The notes under the pieces are model-generated. The model searched no databases. It had not been told where the DNA came from and was given only the letters and a program-made list of their open reading frames with translations. Below are positions 54,124 through 64,000 of a stretch of 64,000 nucleotides of DNA, in pieces; the first letter of the stretch is position 1; every line of letters begins with the position of its first letter. Source of the stretch: AC-32 sp963755635 (lineage in GTDB: Bacteria > Actinomycetota > Thermoleophilia > Gaiellales > Gaiellaceae); contig CAVWKS010000019.1 in the NCBI GenBank assembly GCA_963755635.1, positions 186,001-250,000 on the forward strand. The letters are read 5' to 3'. The translations under genes were made by a program, and so were the position numbers.

Positions 54124-57100
54124 ATGGATCGATGGTCTAGTTGGGGAAGGGGCACGCTGACGAAGCTCGCGCTCGTCGGTCTTGTCCTTGCTCTGACAGC
54201 AGGGGTAGCCGTGGCGGCCACGTCGTCCGGCTCCAAGAAGAAGTCTTTCTCGCCTGCCGTGGCGAAGGGCCTGGCCCTCGCCGCGAAGTCGGGCGGCCGG
54301 GCCGACAACGGCACCGGTAGCAGCGTCCAAGTGGGGCATTCGACGAAGAACGACACCTCGCCGAAGCTCCGCAACATCACGCCGAAGCCGGTCACGCCGG
54401 CATCGTCACACCAGGCGATCAAGACGCCTCCGATCGTCCACCAACACACGAACCGGAGGGACTCCGCCGTCCAGACCAGGATGCCGGCGAAGAACATGCC
54501 CGCGCCGGGCCTGAACTTCGACGGGATCCCGTTCCCGGGCGTCAACTGCAACTGCGCCCCACCCGACACGAACGGCGAGGTCGGGTCGACGCAGTACGTC
54601 CAGATCGTCAACGAGGGGCTCCAGGTTTTCGACAAGACCGACGGGAGCTCGCTCCTCGGGCCGATCGGCATCACGACGCTATGGAGCGGCTTCGGCGGCG
54701 TCTGCGAGACGAACGGCGAGGGCGACCCGGTCGTCCTCTACGACCAGCTCGCGAACCGCTGGGTTGTCACGCAGTTCGCGGGTAGCGCCCAGCCGACGCA
54801 CGAGTGCGTCGCCGTCTCGACCACGAGCGACGCGACGGGTTCGTACAACCGCTACGACTTCGACCTCGGGTCCGCCTTCGGGAACAACTTCTACGACTAC
54901 CCGAAGCTGGGCGTGTGGCCCGACGCGTACTACATGAGCATCAACATCTTCAACGCTTCCGGCACGGCCTTCCTGGGCCCGCAGCCGTTCGCGCTCGACC
55001 GGTCGGCGATGCTGGCCGGCAACGCGGCGACGGTCGTCAGCACGGGCGTTCTCACGCCTTCGGACGACCAGCTCATGCCGGCTGACATGGACGGGTCGAA
55101 CCAGCCGCCCTCGGGCGCACCGAACCCGTTCACCGAGATCGGCACGAACCCGACCTGGAAGCTGTGGCGCTTCCACGCCGACTTCGTCAACCCGGCCAGC
55201 TCGACGTTCACGCTGGCCGGCACGCTCGCACCGGATCCGTTCAGCGTGATCTGTGGCGGCAGCGCCGGGTCCTGCGTACCACAGGCCGGTGTCCCGGACA
55301 CGCTCGACACGCTCGGCGACCGCAGCATGTTCCGGAACGCCTACCGTCGCTTCGCCGACGGGCACGAAGCGCTCGTCGGGAACATGACGGTCGAATCGAA
55401 CGGCGTAGCGGGCATTCGCTGGTACGAGATCAACAACGCCACGTCGGGCACGCCCTCCTTCGTCCAGCAGAGCACGTACCAGCCCGACAACACCTGGCGC
55501 TGGATGGGAAGCGCCGCGATGGACGCTCAGGGCGACCTCGCCGTCGGTTTCAGCGCCTCGTCCTCCAGCATCCACCCGCAGATTCGCTACGCGGGCCGGC
55601 TGGCCGGCGATCCGCTTGAACGACCTCTCACAGGGAGAGACGACCCTCTTCGCCGGCAACGGGAGCCAGATCGATACCGTCAACCGCTGGGGCGACTACT
55701 CGGACCTCACCGTCGACCCCTCGGACGACTGCACGTTCTGGTACACGAACGAGTACTACGACACGAACAGCTCGTTCAACTGGCGGACCAGGATCGGCAA
55801 CTTCAAGTTCCCGAACTGCACCGCCGGGCCGAGCGGCACGCTCGACGGCACGGTCACGGACGCGAGCAACAACAATCCGATCTCCGGGGCCAAGGTGGAC
55901 ACGTCGTTCGGCAGCACGACCACCGACGCCAACGGCCACTACTCGATCACGCTTCCGGTCGGAACCTACGACCCGATCTACTCGGCGTTCGGCTACGCCT
56001 CGCATACCGAGAACAACGTCCAGATCACGGACGGCAACACGACCACGGTGAACGTGGCGCTGCAGCCGTCGGCCTCGGTGCACATCACCGGGACGATCAC
56101 GGACGGCTCGGGTCACGGGTGGCCGCTGTACACCAAGATCGCGGTCGCGGGCGACCCGAACGGGCCGTTCTTCACCGACCCGATCACCGGCCACTACGAC
56201 ATCACGCTGCCGGCGAACGCCAGCTACGACGTCACGTTCACGTCGCAGCTGACCGGCTACCAGGTGGTCAACCAGACCCTCGACGTCGGGGGCGGCGACA
56301 TGACGCACGACGTCTCGATCCCCGTGACGTCCGACTGCACGGCGCCCGGCTACAAGCTGGACACCGCCGCGCACGAGGACTTCGAGGGGAGCACCTTCCC
56401 GCCGGCCGGCTGGAACGTGACCGACAACGTCGGCCTGGGCCACGTCTGGCAGCTGAACGACCCCGAGGGCATCCCGAACAACACCGGCGGCTCGGGCAAC
56501 TTCGCCGACATCAACTCGGACTTCTACGGTCCGAGCGACTCGCAGGACACGTCGCTCGTCACGCCGACGCTCGACCTGTCCGGTGCATCCGCGCCGTACC
56601 TGACGTTCCACAACAACTACGTCGCGTTCTCGCCGTACCCGCAGACGGGTGACGTCGACGTGAGCACGGACGGCGGGGCCACCTGGACGAACGTCTGGCA
56701 CCACGACGAAGACGGCGTTCCCGGTCCCGACCTGGAGACGGTTCAGCTGCCGCAAGCGGCCAACCAGGCCAACGTCGCAGCTGCGCTTCCACTTCACCTC
56801 GACCTTCGGGTTCTATTGGATGGTCGACGACGTGAACGTGTTCAAGAGCTCGGGCTGCGTAAAGATCCCGGGCGGCCTCGTCGAGGGCAACGTCTCCGAC
56901 CTGACCACCGGCGATCCGATCAACGGTGCGAAGGTCACGAGCGACGACAAGCCGGACGAGAACACGAAGACGTTCGCCACCCCGGACGATCCGAACAATC
57001 CGGGCGGGTTCTACTACCTGTTCTCGTCGCTGACGGGATCGCACCCGTTCACGGCCAGCAAGTCCCTGTACTCCGACGACACGGAGACGGCAAACGTCGC

Positions 57101-58753
57101 CGCGGACAACACGGTGAGGCAGGACTTCCAGCTGGGGGCGGGTCACCTGGTGATCTCGCCGACCTCGATCACGAAGACCCAGGTGCTGGGCAGCACCACG
57201 ACCCAGACGGTCACGTTCCACAACGACGGCACCGGACCGGCGCACGTCAAGCTGAGCGAGCAGGGCGGGTCGTTCCAGATCCTGAACGCCAGGGGATCGA
57301 AGAAGATCAACATCCACCTGACGGAGGAGGATCTCGGCGAGCCCGGCGTTCCTCGGGAATCACCGACGATGACGTCCCGGGCGTCGACGCCGGTCCTCCG
57401 CAGGATCCGACCTGGTCGCAGATCGCGAACTACCCGACGGGAATCATGGACAACTCCGCCGACTTCATCCAAGGAAAGGAGTACTCCGTCGGCGGCGTCG
57501 ACAGCAGCTTGACGACCACGAACAAGGGCTGGGTCTACAGCCCGGACGACAACACATGGACGGCGATCCCCAACATGACGAACGCCCGCGAGAAGCCGGG
57601 CGTGGCCGCCGTCAACGGCAAGCTGTACGTCACCGGCGGCTGGAACACCGCCGGGACCCCGATTGCCGCGACCGAGGCCTACGACCCGGCGAGCGACAGC
57701 TGGACCACCGTCTCGCCGAACCCGGCCCCGACTGCCGCACCGGGCGTCGCCGTCGCCAACGGCAAGATCTACTTCGTTGGCGGCTGCGCCGACTCGGCCT
57801 GCACGGCGTCGAACGGGGTCGAGGTCTACGACCCGGCGAGTGACAGCTGGTCGAGCGTCGCGAACTACCCGACCGGAAACTCCTGGGAGGGTTGCGGCGG
57901 TATCAACGGCAAGGTCTACTGCGCCGGCGGTATCAACGGCTCGGCCACGTACAAGAGCGGCTACGTCTACGACCCGGGCTCGGACTCGTGGAGCTCGATC
58001 GCGGACATGCCGATCGACCTGTGGGGCTCGGTATCCGGTGGACCGAACGGGATGCTGGTCATCTCGAACGGCGTCACCAACGGGTTCAGCACGATCACGA
58101 ACCAGGGGTTCGCATACGAACCGTCGACGGATAGCTGGACTGCGCTTCCGAACTCGCAGTTCCCGCGCTACCGCGCCGGCGGCGGATGCGGCTTCTACAA
58201 GGTCGGCGGCTCCTCGGGCGGGTTCAGCCCGACGCCGGACTCGGAGTTCCTCTCCGAGCTCGACCAGTGCGGCTCGACGGACGTGCCGTGGCTGTCCGAG
58301 GATCCGACCGAGTTCGACGTCCCGGTCGGCGCGACGGTCTCCGTGACCGTCACGCTGTCGGCGACGACGGCCGCCGGCGTCACCCAGCCGGGCACGTACA
58401 CGGCTCAGATCGCCGTGAACGCGAACACGCCGCAGACGATCAACCCGATCGACGTCACCATGAACGTGACGCCGCCGAACGGCTGGGGCAAGATCGCGGG
58501 CACCGTCACGGGCACCAACTGCCAGGGGGACACGAACCCGTTGCAGGGTGCGCAGATCCAGGCGAGCGGCAGGAACTACACCTTCTCGCTGAAGACGGGC
58601 AGAGACGGGACCTACGCGTTCTGGGCCCCCTCATCCGGCAACCCGTACACGCTCATCGCCAGCAAGGATGGGTATCAGGCACAGACGAAGAGGGTGAACA
58701 TCAAGCCCAAGAAGACAACGACGGTCAACTTCGCGCTGCAAGCGATCTGTTAG
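54124..58753 (+). pseudogene. Large secreted Kelch-repeat protein, three frameshifts as sequenced
   Basis: About 1540 residues when the frame is corrected. A signal peptide (LTKLALVGLVLALTAGVAVA) leads to an N-terminal region with NCNCAPPDTNGEVGSTQYVQ. A carboxypeptidase regulatory-like beta domain (GTLDGTVTDASNNNPISGAK) is followed by a MAM/jelly-roll-like part (AAHEDFEGSTFPPAGWNVTD), a second regulatory-like domain and Kelch repeats (AATEAYDPASDSWTTVSP, NGKIYFVGGC, GYVYDPGSDSWSSIADMP). A third regulatory-like domain is C-terminal. No sortase signal or membrane end is present. Shifts lie near 55616, 56776 and 57352; removing one base cures the first two. Function: probably extracellular binding; unknown. 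Confidence 0.8.
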
Positions 58754-58766
58754 CCGCCGTTTCCCT

Positions 58767-58803
58767 GGATGGGCCCGCCCCGATGTTCAGGGCGGGCCCA
58801 TCC
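58767..58803 (+). terminator. Strong hairpin terminator after the Kelch gene
   Basis: GGATGGGCCCGCCC (58767-58780) pairs perfectly with GGGCGGGCCCATCC (58790-58803) around a 9-nt loop, 14 bases after the stop codon. Confidence 0.8.
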
Positions 58804-58877
58804 GGGCTCTCGCACACACGCGCTGACGATGTTGCACCGACGCTAGGCTAGGTACTCCGCATCCGAGAGGAGGACGA

Positions 58878-59606
58878 ATGGCCGGCCTGATGTCACGGGC
58901 GTCGACGGTGGTGAAGGCGAAGCTCTCCAAGCTGCTCGACCGCGCCGAGAACCCGGCCGAGACGCTGGACTACTCCTACGAGAAGCAGCTCGAGCTCCTG
59001 CAGAACGTCAAGCGCGGGATCGCGGACGTGGTCACCGCCAAGAAACGGCTCGAGCTCCAGGAGACGCAGCTGCAGCAGAGCATCGTCAAGCTCGAGGGCC
59101 AGGCGCGCGAGGCGCTCGCGGCCGGCCGCGAGGATCTCGCCCGGCAGGCGCTCGAGCGCAAGTCCGGCCTCCAGCAGCAGCTGCAGAGCCTCGACCAGCA
59201 GACGACGCAGCTCGAGCAGCAGCAGGAGAAGCTCGTCGCCAGCGAGAAGGCGCTCTCGGCGAAGGTCGAGGCCTTCCGGACGCAGAAGGAGACGATCAAG
59301 GCGCAGTACTCGGCGGCCGAGGCGCAGGTGAAGATCGGCGAGGCCGCCACCGGGATCGGCGAGCAGATGGCCGACACCGGCCTGGCGATCCAGCGGGCGA
59401 AGGACAAGACGGAGCAGATGCAGGCACGCGCCTCTGCGATCGACGAGCTGACGACGTCCGGCGCGCTCGAGGACTTCACCTCCGACCAGACCCAGCTCGA
59501 CCGCGAGCTCGGGGCGCTCGCCTCGAAGTCCCAGGTTGACGACGAGCTCGCGAAGATGAAGTCCGAGCTCGGGCCTGGTGACAAGCAGAAGGAGCTGCAG
59601 CAGTGA
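58878..59606 (+). CDS. pspA: PspA/IM30 family membrane-stress protein
   Basis: A 242-residue protein that is almost all coiled coil (AENPAETLDYSYEKQLELLQ, LQQQLQSLDQQTTQLEQQQE). PspA coats and protects the inner membrane under stress. The N-terminal amphipathic helix is present (LMSRASTVVKAKLSKLLDRA). GAGGAGG precedes ATG 58878. The stop overlaps the pspAA start as GTGA. Confidence 0.93.
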   Translation: MAGLMSRASTVVKAKLSKLLDRAENPAETLDYSYEKQLELLQNVKRGIADVVTAKKRLELQETQLQQSIVKLEGQAREALAAGREDLARQALERKSGLQQQLQSLDQQTTQLEQQQEKLVASEKALSAKVEAFRTQKETIKAQYSAAEAQVKIGEAATGIGEQMADTGLAIQRAKDKTEQMQARASAIDELTTSGALEDFTSDQTQLDRELGALASKSQVDDELAKMKSELGPGDKQKELQQ

Positions 59607-59896
59607 TCGTGCGAGTGATGGGCGAGGGCCAGTTCGAGGTGGACGACGAGGTCGCGAAGGGCCTCAACGACCTCGACGAGAAGGCCGCTCAGGCCCTCGA
59701 GCGCGGCGACGAGCAGCAGCTCGGCGAGCTGTTGAGGCGGATGGCCGAGGCGGTGCGGCTGAACGGCAGCCGCGTGCCCGACGACGACCTACGCGGCTCC
59801 GAGGCAATTGTGCCGCCGGACGACCTCTCGCTCGAAGAAGCACGTGAGCTCTTCGAGGGCGAGGGCCTGATCCCGGACCTGCCGAGCGCCGGCTAG
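59603..59896 (+). CDS. pspAA: PspA-associated protein PspAA
   Basis: Ninety-seven residues with the PspAA pattern: IVRVMGEGQFEVDDEVAKGL, then DEKAAQALERGDEQQLGELL. It is the usual partner of actinobacterial PspA and is translationally coupled to it here (GTGA). Its tail is acidic. It is convergent with the coiled-coil membrane gene at 59893, overlapping by four bases. Confidence 0.85.
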   Translation: MIVRVMGEGQFEVDDEVAKGLNDLDEKAAQALERGDEQQLGELLRRMAEAVRLNGSRVPDDDLRGSEAIVPPDDLSLEEARELFEGEGLIPDLPSAG

Positions 59897-60183
59897 CGCA
59901 GGCTCGTCTGGATCAGGACCGCGACGAACCCGAGCACGGTCGTCGCCCAGAGATTGACGGTCCAACGGCGAGTCGAGTAGAGCTCGCCCCGCTGCTGGCG
60001 CATCTCCTCCCCGAACTCGGCGCGCAACTCGCGCATCTCCTCCCGGAACTCACGCCGGAACTCGCGCATTTCCTCCCGTAGATCGCGAAACCCCTGCCGC
60101 GACTCGGCTCGGAAGTCGCGCAGCTCGACCGCGAGATCGTCAATCCGATCGTCCGTCCAGCGCGTGCGCCCCGCCTCGGTCAT
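59893..60183 (-). CDS. Coiled-coil protein with a C-terminal membrane helix
   Basis: Ninety-six residues. A long charged helix with a repeating REEMREF / REFREEM pattern (about residues 20-72) precedes one C-terminal membrane helix (LWATTVLGFVAVLIQTSL). This tail-anchored coiled-coil layout resembles small DUF1640-like proteins. It lies between pspAA and pspAB and may be part of the same envelope-stress set; that is inference from position. Confidence 0.65.
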   Translation of the reverse strand: MTEAGRTRWTDDRIDDLAVELRDFRAESRQGFRDLREEMREFRREFREEMRELRAEFGEEMRQQRGELYSTRRWTVNLWATTVLGFVAVLIQTSLR

Positions 60184-60232
60184 CTACGGAATCCTACCGC
60201 CGTCGCGGGCTCCCAACCGTGCCGCCTTCGTG

Positions 60233-60808
60233 TCAGAGCGGAGCGCCGAACAGCCCGAACCAGCGGGTCAGGTCCTGCTCGATCGGCAGCTCGCCGTCGA
60301 GCTTCGCCTTCAGCTCCATCTCCTCGGCGTTGTCGCGCTCCTGCTCCTTGCCGGTCGGGACGAACGGCCAGAACTTGCCCTGCTTGAAGCCGTAGATCCA
60401 GTAGGCGCGGCCTTCCTTGAACTTGCCCTCGAACGGGAAGACCGCGGCGAGCAGCTGGCCGCCGAAGCCGCGGTCCTGCAGCTCGGACGCGATCAGGTGG
60501 ACGGTTGCGACGAGGTCTTCGAAGCCCTGGTCGTGGACGACGAGCCACTCGAACCCCAGCTCGTCGCTCTTGCGCTCGACCTTCGAGCCGGACTGGTTCC
60601 CGACCGCGTCGAGCAGCTGCTGGAGATCGTTCTCGGCGCGGACGAACTCGCCGGCCGAGAGTGACTTGAAGCAGACCCCGGCCGAGCCGGACGGCTTCAG
60701 GTCGAGCTCGGTCTCGAGCGTGATCCGCGCCGTCGAGATGGCGAAGAGCCGCTCCTGCGCCGGGTCCTTGAGCTTGTTCCGGCCGAAGAGGACGTTCCGG
60801 AGGCCCAC
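60233..60808 (-). CDS. pspAB: PspA-associated protein PspAB
   Basis: A 191-residue soluble protein matching the actinobacterial PspAB family: FGRNKLKDPAQERLFAISTA, GSAGVCFKSLSAGEFVRAEN and FPFEGKFKEGRAYWIYGFKQ. PspAB is typically found next to htpX and pspA, as here. ATG 60808 directly follows the htpX stop (60809), so the two are cotranscribed. Its biochemical role is unknown. Confidence 0.85.
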   Translation of the reverse strand: MGLRNVLFGRNKLKDPAQERLFAISTARITLETELDLKPSGSAGVCFKSLSAGEFVRAENDLQQLLDAVGNQSGSKVERKSDELGFEWLVVHDQGFEDLVATVHLIASELQDRGFGGQLLAAVFPFEGKFKEGRAYWIYGFKQGKFWPFVPTGKEQERDNAEEMELKAKLDGELPIEQDLTRWFGLFGAPL

Positions 60809-61729
60809 CTAGGAAACGGGCTTGCCCATCTCCTGGGCGATCTTCTCGAGCGCTGCCAGCCGCTTCTCCAGCGGCGGGTGGTCCAAGAAGAGCTCGCTGA
60901 TGCCCTCCTTCACCCGCGTCGGGATGATGAAGAACGCGTTCATCCCCTCGACCTCGCGCAGGTCGCGCTGGGGGATCAGCGTCATCTGGCTCGAGATCTT
61001 CTGCAGCGCGCTCATCAGGTACTCGGGCGCGCCCGTGATCAGGGCCGAGCCGCGGTCGGCGGCGTATTCGCGGTAGCGCGAGATCGTTCGGATCAGGACC
61101 CAGCTCAGGACGTAGGTCACGACCGAGACGGCCACGACGATCAGCCAGACCGGGACGGAGTTGTTGTTCGAGTCGCGGTTGCCGCCGAAGCCGCCGAACA
61201 TGCCGGCGTAGAGGCCGAAGCGGGTCAGGACCGCCGCGATCATCGCGAAGAACGACGCGACCGTCATCACGAGCACGTCGCGGTTGGCGATGTGCGTCAG
61301 CTCGTGGGCGAGCACGCCCTCGATCTCCTTCTCGTCGAGCCGCTCCCAGAGGCCGCGCGTGACCGCGACGACTGCGTGCTTCTGGTTGCGGCCGGTCGCG
61401 AAGGCGTTCGGCACGTCCGTGTCGACGATCGCGACGCGCGGCTTCTGCAGGTCGGCCATCGCGGCGAGCCGCTCGATCACCTCGTGCAGCTTGGGCGCCT
61501 CCTCGGGGCTGACGATCTTCGCCCCGGAGGCGGCGAGCGCGAGCTTGTCGGAGCTGAAGTACTGAAAGATCGCCATGCCGCCGACGATCACGACCATCAG
61601 GACGAGCCCGGCGTTGAAGACGTAGAAGAGAACGAGCGCGAACCCGACGTAGAGCAAGCCCAGCAGGGTGCTCGTGAAGAGCATCCGCAGGGACAGACCG
61701 GCATCGCGACCGTAAGCCTTTCGTTTCAT
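60809..61729 (-). CDS. htpX: HtpX membrane zinc metalloprotease
   Basis: A 306-residue integral membrane protease that degrades damaged membrane proteins. Two N-terminal helices (about 14-56), the zinc site HELTH (H142, E143, H146) and the third ligand region SRYREYAADRGSALITG are present, along with the later helix pair (about 152-215). ATG 61729 starts the family sequence (MKRKAYGRDAGLSLRM). It is in an operon with pspAB and convergent toward pspA-pspAA, fitting an envelope-stress role. Confidence 0.95.
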   Translation of the reverse strand: MKRKAYGRDAGLSLRMLFTSTLLGLLYVGFALVLFYVFNAGLVLMVVIVGGMAIFQYFSSDKLALAASGAKIVSPEEAPKLHEVIERLAAMADLQKPRVAIVDTDVPNAFATGRNQKHAVVAVTRGLWERLDEKEIEGVLAHELTHIANRDVLVMTVASFFAMIAAVLTRFGLYAGMFGGFGGNRDSNNNSVPVWLIVVAVSVVTYVLSWVLIRTISRYREYAADRGSALITGAPEYLMSALQKISSQMTLIPQRDLREVEGMNAFFIIPTRVKEGISELFLDHPPLEKRLAALEKIAQEMGKPVS

Positions 61730-61744
61730 CGAGAATCGGCCTCC

Positions 61745-63271
61745 TTGGAGGCGAGAGGGATTAGCCGGATTCTAGCCGTGGGGGTCGTTCTGGCCGCGGT
61801 GCTCGTTGCCTCGGCGAAGGCCGGCAGCTCTCCGCGCGTCTCCGTAGTCGTCGTCCCTCGTTCTGACCCGGTCTTCTCCACTCTGAAAGCCGCGCACGGG
61901 CTGCTGATCGCCGGTGAGGGGGCGACGGTCAGCCGGCGCGGAGCGCTCGCCTCGCTGCTGCGTGGGGAGATGGGCAACTCGGTCGTCGATTCCGGGATTC
62001 CCGGCGGCAAGGTCAAGATCGCGGTCTCCAAGCATCAAGCGGAAACGACGTTCTTCCTCGCGCTGCCGCCGCCCGGACGGCACCACAACGTCAAGCGCTA
62101 TCCGATCGCGGTGATCGGGCCCGCATACACGGGGCTGCTCACTTCCACGTCGACGCACCTGACGGGACTCGTCTCGATCGCGGACGTGGCGCCGTCGGTG
62201 CTCGACCTCCAGCGCGGCGACCGGCCGGTAATCCGGTCACGAGCCGCGGCAGATCCCCTGGGGTACCTGCACGACCTCGACCAGCGGATGACCGACGCAC
62301 ACGCTTCGCGTACCGGGGCACTGCTCGTGCTCGTGGGCCTGATGGTCGTCCTCGGGCTGGCCGCGCTCGCCTCGCGCTCGGCCGCGCTAGGGCGCGCCGC
62401 CTTTCTGGCCGCTCCTTCCTGCCTCGTCGTCTCGCTGCTCTTGAGCGCAGCCGGCGTGAGTCGTCCATGGCACGTCTTGGTCGCGCTCGGGCTCGGCGCG
62501 GGCGCGCTGGCGCTCGCGGCCGGTGCGCTGCTGCGCCCGCGGCTCAGGCTCGCGCTCGGGCTCGTCGCGCTATTCGTCTTCCTGTTCGCGGCGCTCTGGG
62601 CGGAACCGCGCTGGAACAGCCTCGCCGTGCTCGGCGCGCGTCCCGACGGCGGCGGGCGCTTCTACGGGATCAACAACCAGATCGCGACACTGCTCCTCTC
62701 CCCCGCGCTCGTGCTCGGCGCGCTGAGCGGGCCGGCTCTACCGGGCGTCGCGCTGCTCGTCTCCGCAGCCGTTGGCGTCAGCACGATCGGCGCGAACGGC
62801 GGCGGGCTACTCGCGTTTCTCGCCGGCTTCCTGGCGCTCGGGCTCCTCCAGCGGTCGGTGCGGCCGACCCCGCTGCGTGTGGCGGTCGCGCTCGCGGTCG
62901 TCGCCGCTGCCGCGCTCGCGCTCGTCGGGATCGACGCCGCGCTCGGCGGCTCGAATCACGTCACGCATGCGGTGGGTGGAGGACCCGGCTCGCTCGCCGG
63001 CCACTTCGCGCACCGCCTCCACCTCGCCGCGGCGTTCGTCGCCGCCCGCTGGAACCAGGCGCTGCTCTTCACGGTCAGCGTCGCCGGGCTGATCTGGGTC
63101 GCGCTGCGCCGGCCTCGCCTGGCGGTGCTCGACGCGCTGCTGATCGCGATCCTGGTGCTGTTGCTCGTCAGCGACAACCCGACCGACATCGTCGGTCTCG
63201 GCGCCCTCTCGGCGCTCGTGCTGCGGGTGTGGCTCGCGAGAACCGGCGAACGGCTGGGCGGGCTTGAATAG
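61745..63271 (+). CDS. Large membrane protein: exported N-terminal domain and about ten membrane helices
   Basis: A 508-residue protein. After a signal-like helix (about 6-24), an exported domain (about 25-185) contains VIGPAYTGLLTSTSTHLTGL and VSIADVAPSVLDLQRG, a pattern seen in actinobacterial proteins with an alkaline-phosphatase-superfamily-like ectodomain. The rest is hydrophobic helices with a conserved-looking loop RWNSLAVLGARPDGGGRFYG and INNQIATLL. Function unknown. Start TTG 61745 has no clear ribosome site; GTG 61778 is an alternative. It is divergent from htpX with only 15 bases between starts. Confidence 0.65.
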   Translation: MEARGISRILAVGVVLAAVLVASAKAGSSPRVSVVVVPRSDPVFSTLKAAHGLLIAGEGATVSRRGALASLLRGEMGNSVVDSGIPGGKVKIAVSKHQAETTFFLALPPPGRHHNVKRYPIAVIGPAYTGLLTSTSTHLTGLVSIADVAPSVLDLQRGDRPVIRSRAAADPLGYLHDLDQRMTDAHASRTGALLVLVGLMVVLGLAALASRSAALGRAAFLAAPSCLVVSLLLSAAGVSRPWHVLVALGLGAGALALAAGALLRPRLRLALGLVALFVFLFAALWAEPRWNSLAVLGARPDGGGRFYGINNQIATLLLSPALVLGALSGPALPGVALLVSAAVGVSTIGANGGGLLAFLAGFLALGLLQRSVRPTPLRVAVALAVVAAAALALVGIDAALGGSNHVTHAVGGGPGSLAGHFAHRLHLAAAFVAARWNQALLFTVSVAGLIWVALRRPRLAVLDALLIAILVLLLVSDNPTDIVGLGALSALVLRVWLARTGERLGGLE

Positions 63272-63281
63272 ACTCGCGCCC

Positions 63282-63695
63282 ATGCGCCGCCTGGCACCGT
63301 TGCTCGCAGCCACATTTGTCCTGGCCGGCTGCGGCGCCGGCACGACCGTCTCCCCGACGGCGGAGACGGTGATCGGGTCCCTCCCGGCGGCCACGACGAC
63401 GCAGGCCACCGTGGCGAAGGGTGATGCGACAGCCGGGGCGGCGCTGTTCAAGTCCAAGGGCTGCGTCGGTTGCCACACATTCGCGCCTGCCGGCTCGCAC
63501 AGCACGACCGGGCCGGACCTCGACAAGCTGGCTGACTACGCAAAGAAGGCGAACATGGGCTCCACCCAGGCGTTCGCGGCCCAGTCGATCAAGGACCCCG
63601 GCGCCTACGTCGAATCCGGCTACAGCAACATCATGCCGAACTTCGGCCTGAGCGATAAGCAAATCGCCGACCTCGTCGCCTACCTGACGAAGTGA
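63282..63695 (+). CDS. Lipoprotein c-type cytochrome
   Basis: A 137-residue lipid-anchored cytochrome. The lipobox VLAGC places the lipidated Cys at 17. A Thr/Ala-rich linker follows, then one heme c site CVGCH (C61, C64, H65) with Met118 in NIMPNFG as the sixth ligand. It could donate electrons to an aa3 oxidase such as the one at 6-11 kb. ATG 63282 begins the signal; the stop overlaps the serS start (GTGA). Confidence 0.9.
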   Translation: MRRLAPLLAATFVLAGCGAGTTVSPTAETVIGSLPAATTTQATVAKGDATAGAALFKSKGCVGCHTFAPAGSHSTTGPDLDKLADYAKKANMGSTQAFAAQSIKDPGAYVESGYSNIMPNFGLSDKQIADLVAYLTK

Positions 63696-64000
63696 TCGAC
63701 CTCCGGGCCGCGCGGGCCGACCCGGACGGCTTCAGGGCGGCAGTCGCGCGCAAGGGCGGCGCCGAGGCCTTCGACGAGCTGCTTGCCGCGGACGAGAGCT
63801 GGCGCGAGCTCGTTCCGCAAGTCGACGAGCTGCGCAGCCGCCAGAAGCTGAAGGGCAAGCCGACGCCCGAGCAGGTCGAGGAGCTGAAGCAGGTCAAGGA
63901 GGACCTGCGCAAGCTCGAGGAAGAGCTCGCCGCCGCGGCGGAGCGGCGCGACGAGCTGCTGCAGAAGGTGCCGAACCCGCCGCACGAGTCGGTTCCGGAC
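63692..64000 (+). CDS. serS: Seryl-tRNA synthetase, N-terminal part, cut by the window edge
   Basis: One hundred and three residues are visible: IDLRAARADPDGFRAAVARK, then LLAADESWRELVPQVDELRS and a long helix pair (EELKQVKEDLRKLEEELAAA), the N-terminal tRNA-binding coiled coil of SerRS, ending with VPNPPHESVP. The catalytic domain lies beyond the window. The GTG at 63692 overlaps the cytochrome stop. The enzyme charges tRNA-Ser. Confidence 0.93.
   Translation, partial: MIDLRAARADPDGFRAAVARKGGAEAFDELLAADESWRELVPQVDELRSRQKLKGKPTPEQVEELKQVKEDLRKLEEELAAAAERRDELLQKVPNPPHESVPD

Overview
The window is GC-rich throughout, with short gene spacing, frequent ATGA/GTGA start-stop overlaps and GTG/TTG starts. 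Together with the PspA-PspAA-PspAB-HtpX set, a CGNR zinc-finger regulator, a SARP/BTAD activator and a tRNA gene without encoded CCA, this points to an actinobacterium (Actinomycetota), most likely of the deep-branching class Thermoleophilia. The class assignment is inference from gene content, not from a phylogenetic marker.

Layout. 1-2.9 kb: glyoxylate bypass (isocitrate lyase aceA, malate synthase aceB) behind a small cysteine protein and a candidate operator. 2.9-6.2 kb: a membrane protein, a 163-nt rod-shaped RNA candidate directly before an NlpC/P60 peptidoglycan hydrolase, and a Sco1-like copper chaperone. 6.2-11.9 kb: an aa3-type cytochrome c oxidase cluster (cupredoxin-like protein, subunits II, I, III, CtaG, small membrane subunit) with a sulfocyanin-like lipoprotein facing it. 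Two of its cupredoxin-fold proteins have lost copper ligands. 12.0-15.2 kb: a secreted beta-propeller protein joined to a C-terminal PASTA domain by 66 consecutive prolines. 15.3-20.8 kb: a class III cyclase/AAA/TPR signalling protein, an ABC-2 exporter and a CGNR regulator. 20.7-28.8 kb: an FtsX-like permease with a double ABC ATPase, an L,D-transpeptidase and a PhoD-like phosphatase. 28.9-33.1 kb: a SARP regulator with a degenerate cyclase domain, facing a tiny LuxR-type HTH protein and a secreted beta-barrel protein. 33.1-38.4 kb: a baseplate-like fragment, TspO, an NAD(P)-binding protein, a YgjP-type metallopeptidase, a frameshifted YbdK-type ligase and a coiled-coil protein.

38.5-51.4 kb looks like a genomic island at the 3' end of a tRNA-Ala(CGC) gene: the last 22 nt of the tRNA recur in the same orientation 12.9 kb away. 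It carries a secreted esterase, a phosphodiester glycosidase-like protein, a MNT-type nucleotidyltransferase and an 8.8-kb Tc-toxin A subunit gene broken by about 15 frameshifts, plus a second tRNA 3' fragment. No integrase, TcB or TcC is visible.

51.5-64 kb: a thioredoxin-fold/O-methyltransferase fusion, an MBL-fold hydrolase, a LuxR-type regulator, a large secreted Kelch protein, the Psp envelope-stress set with HtpX, a large membrane protein, a lipoprotein cytochrome c and the start of seryl-tRNA synthetase.

Quality note: aceB, one ABC ATPase, the YbdK ligase, the esterase, the glycosidase, TcA and the Kelch gene all need single-base shifts to be read through, while 4-19 kb and 20-36 kb are clean. 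Most shifts outside TcA are cured by removing one base, which fits insertion-type sequencing error, but real gene decay cannot be excluded from the sequence alone.
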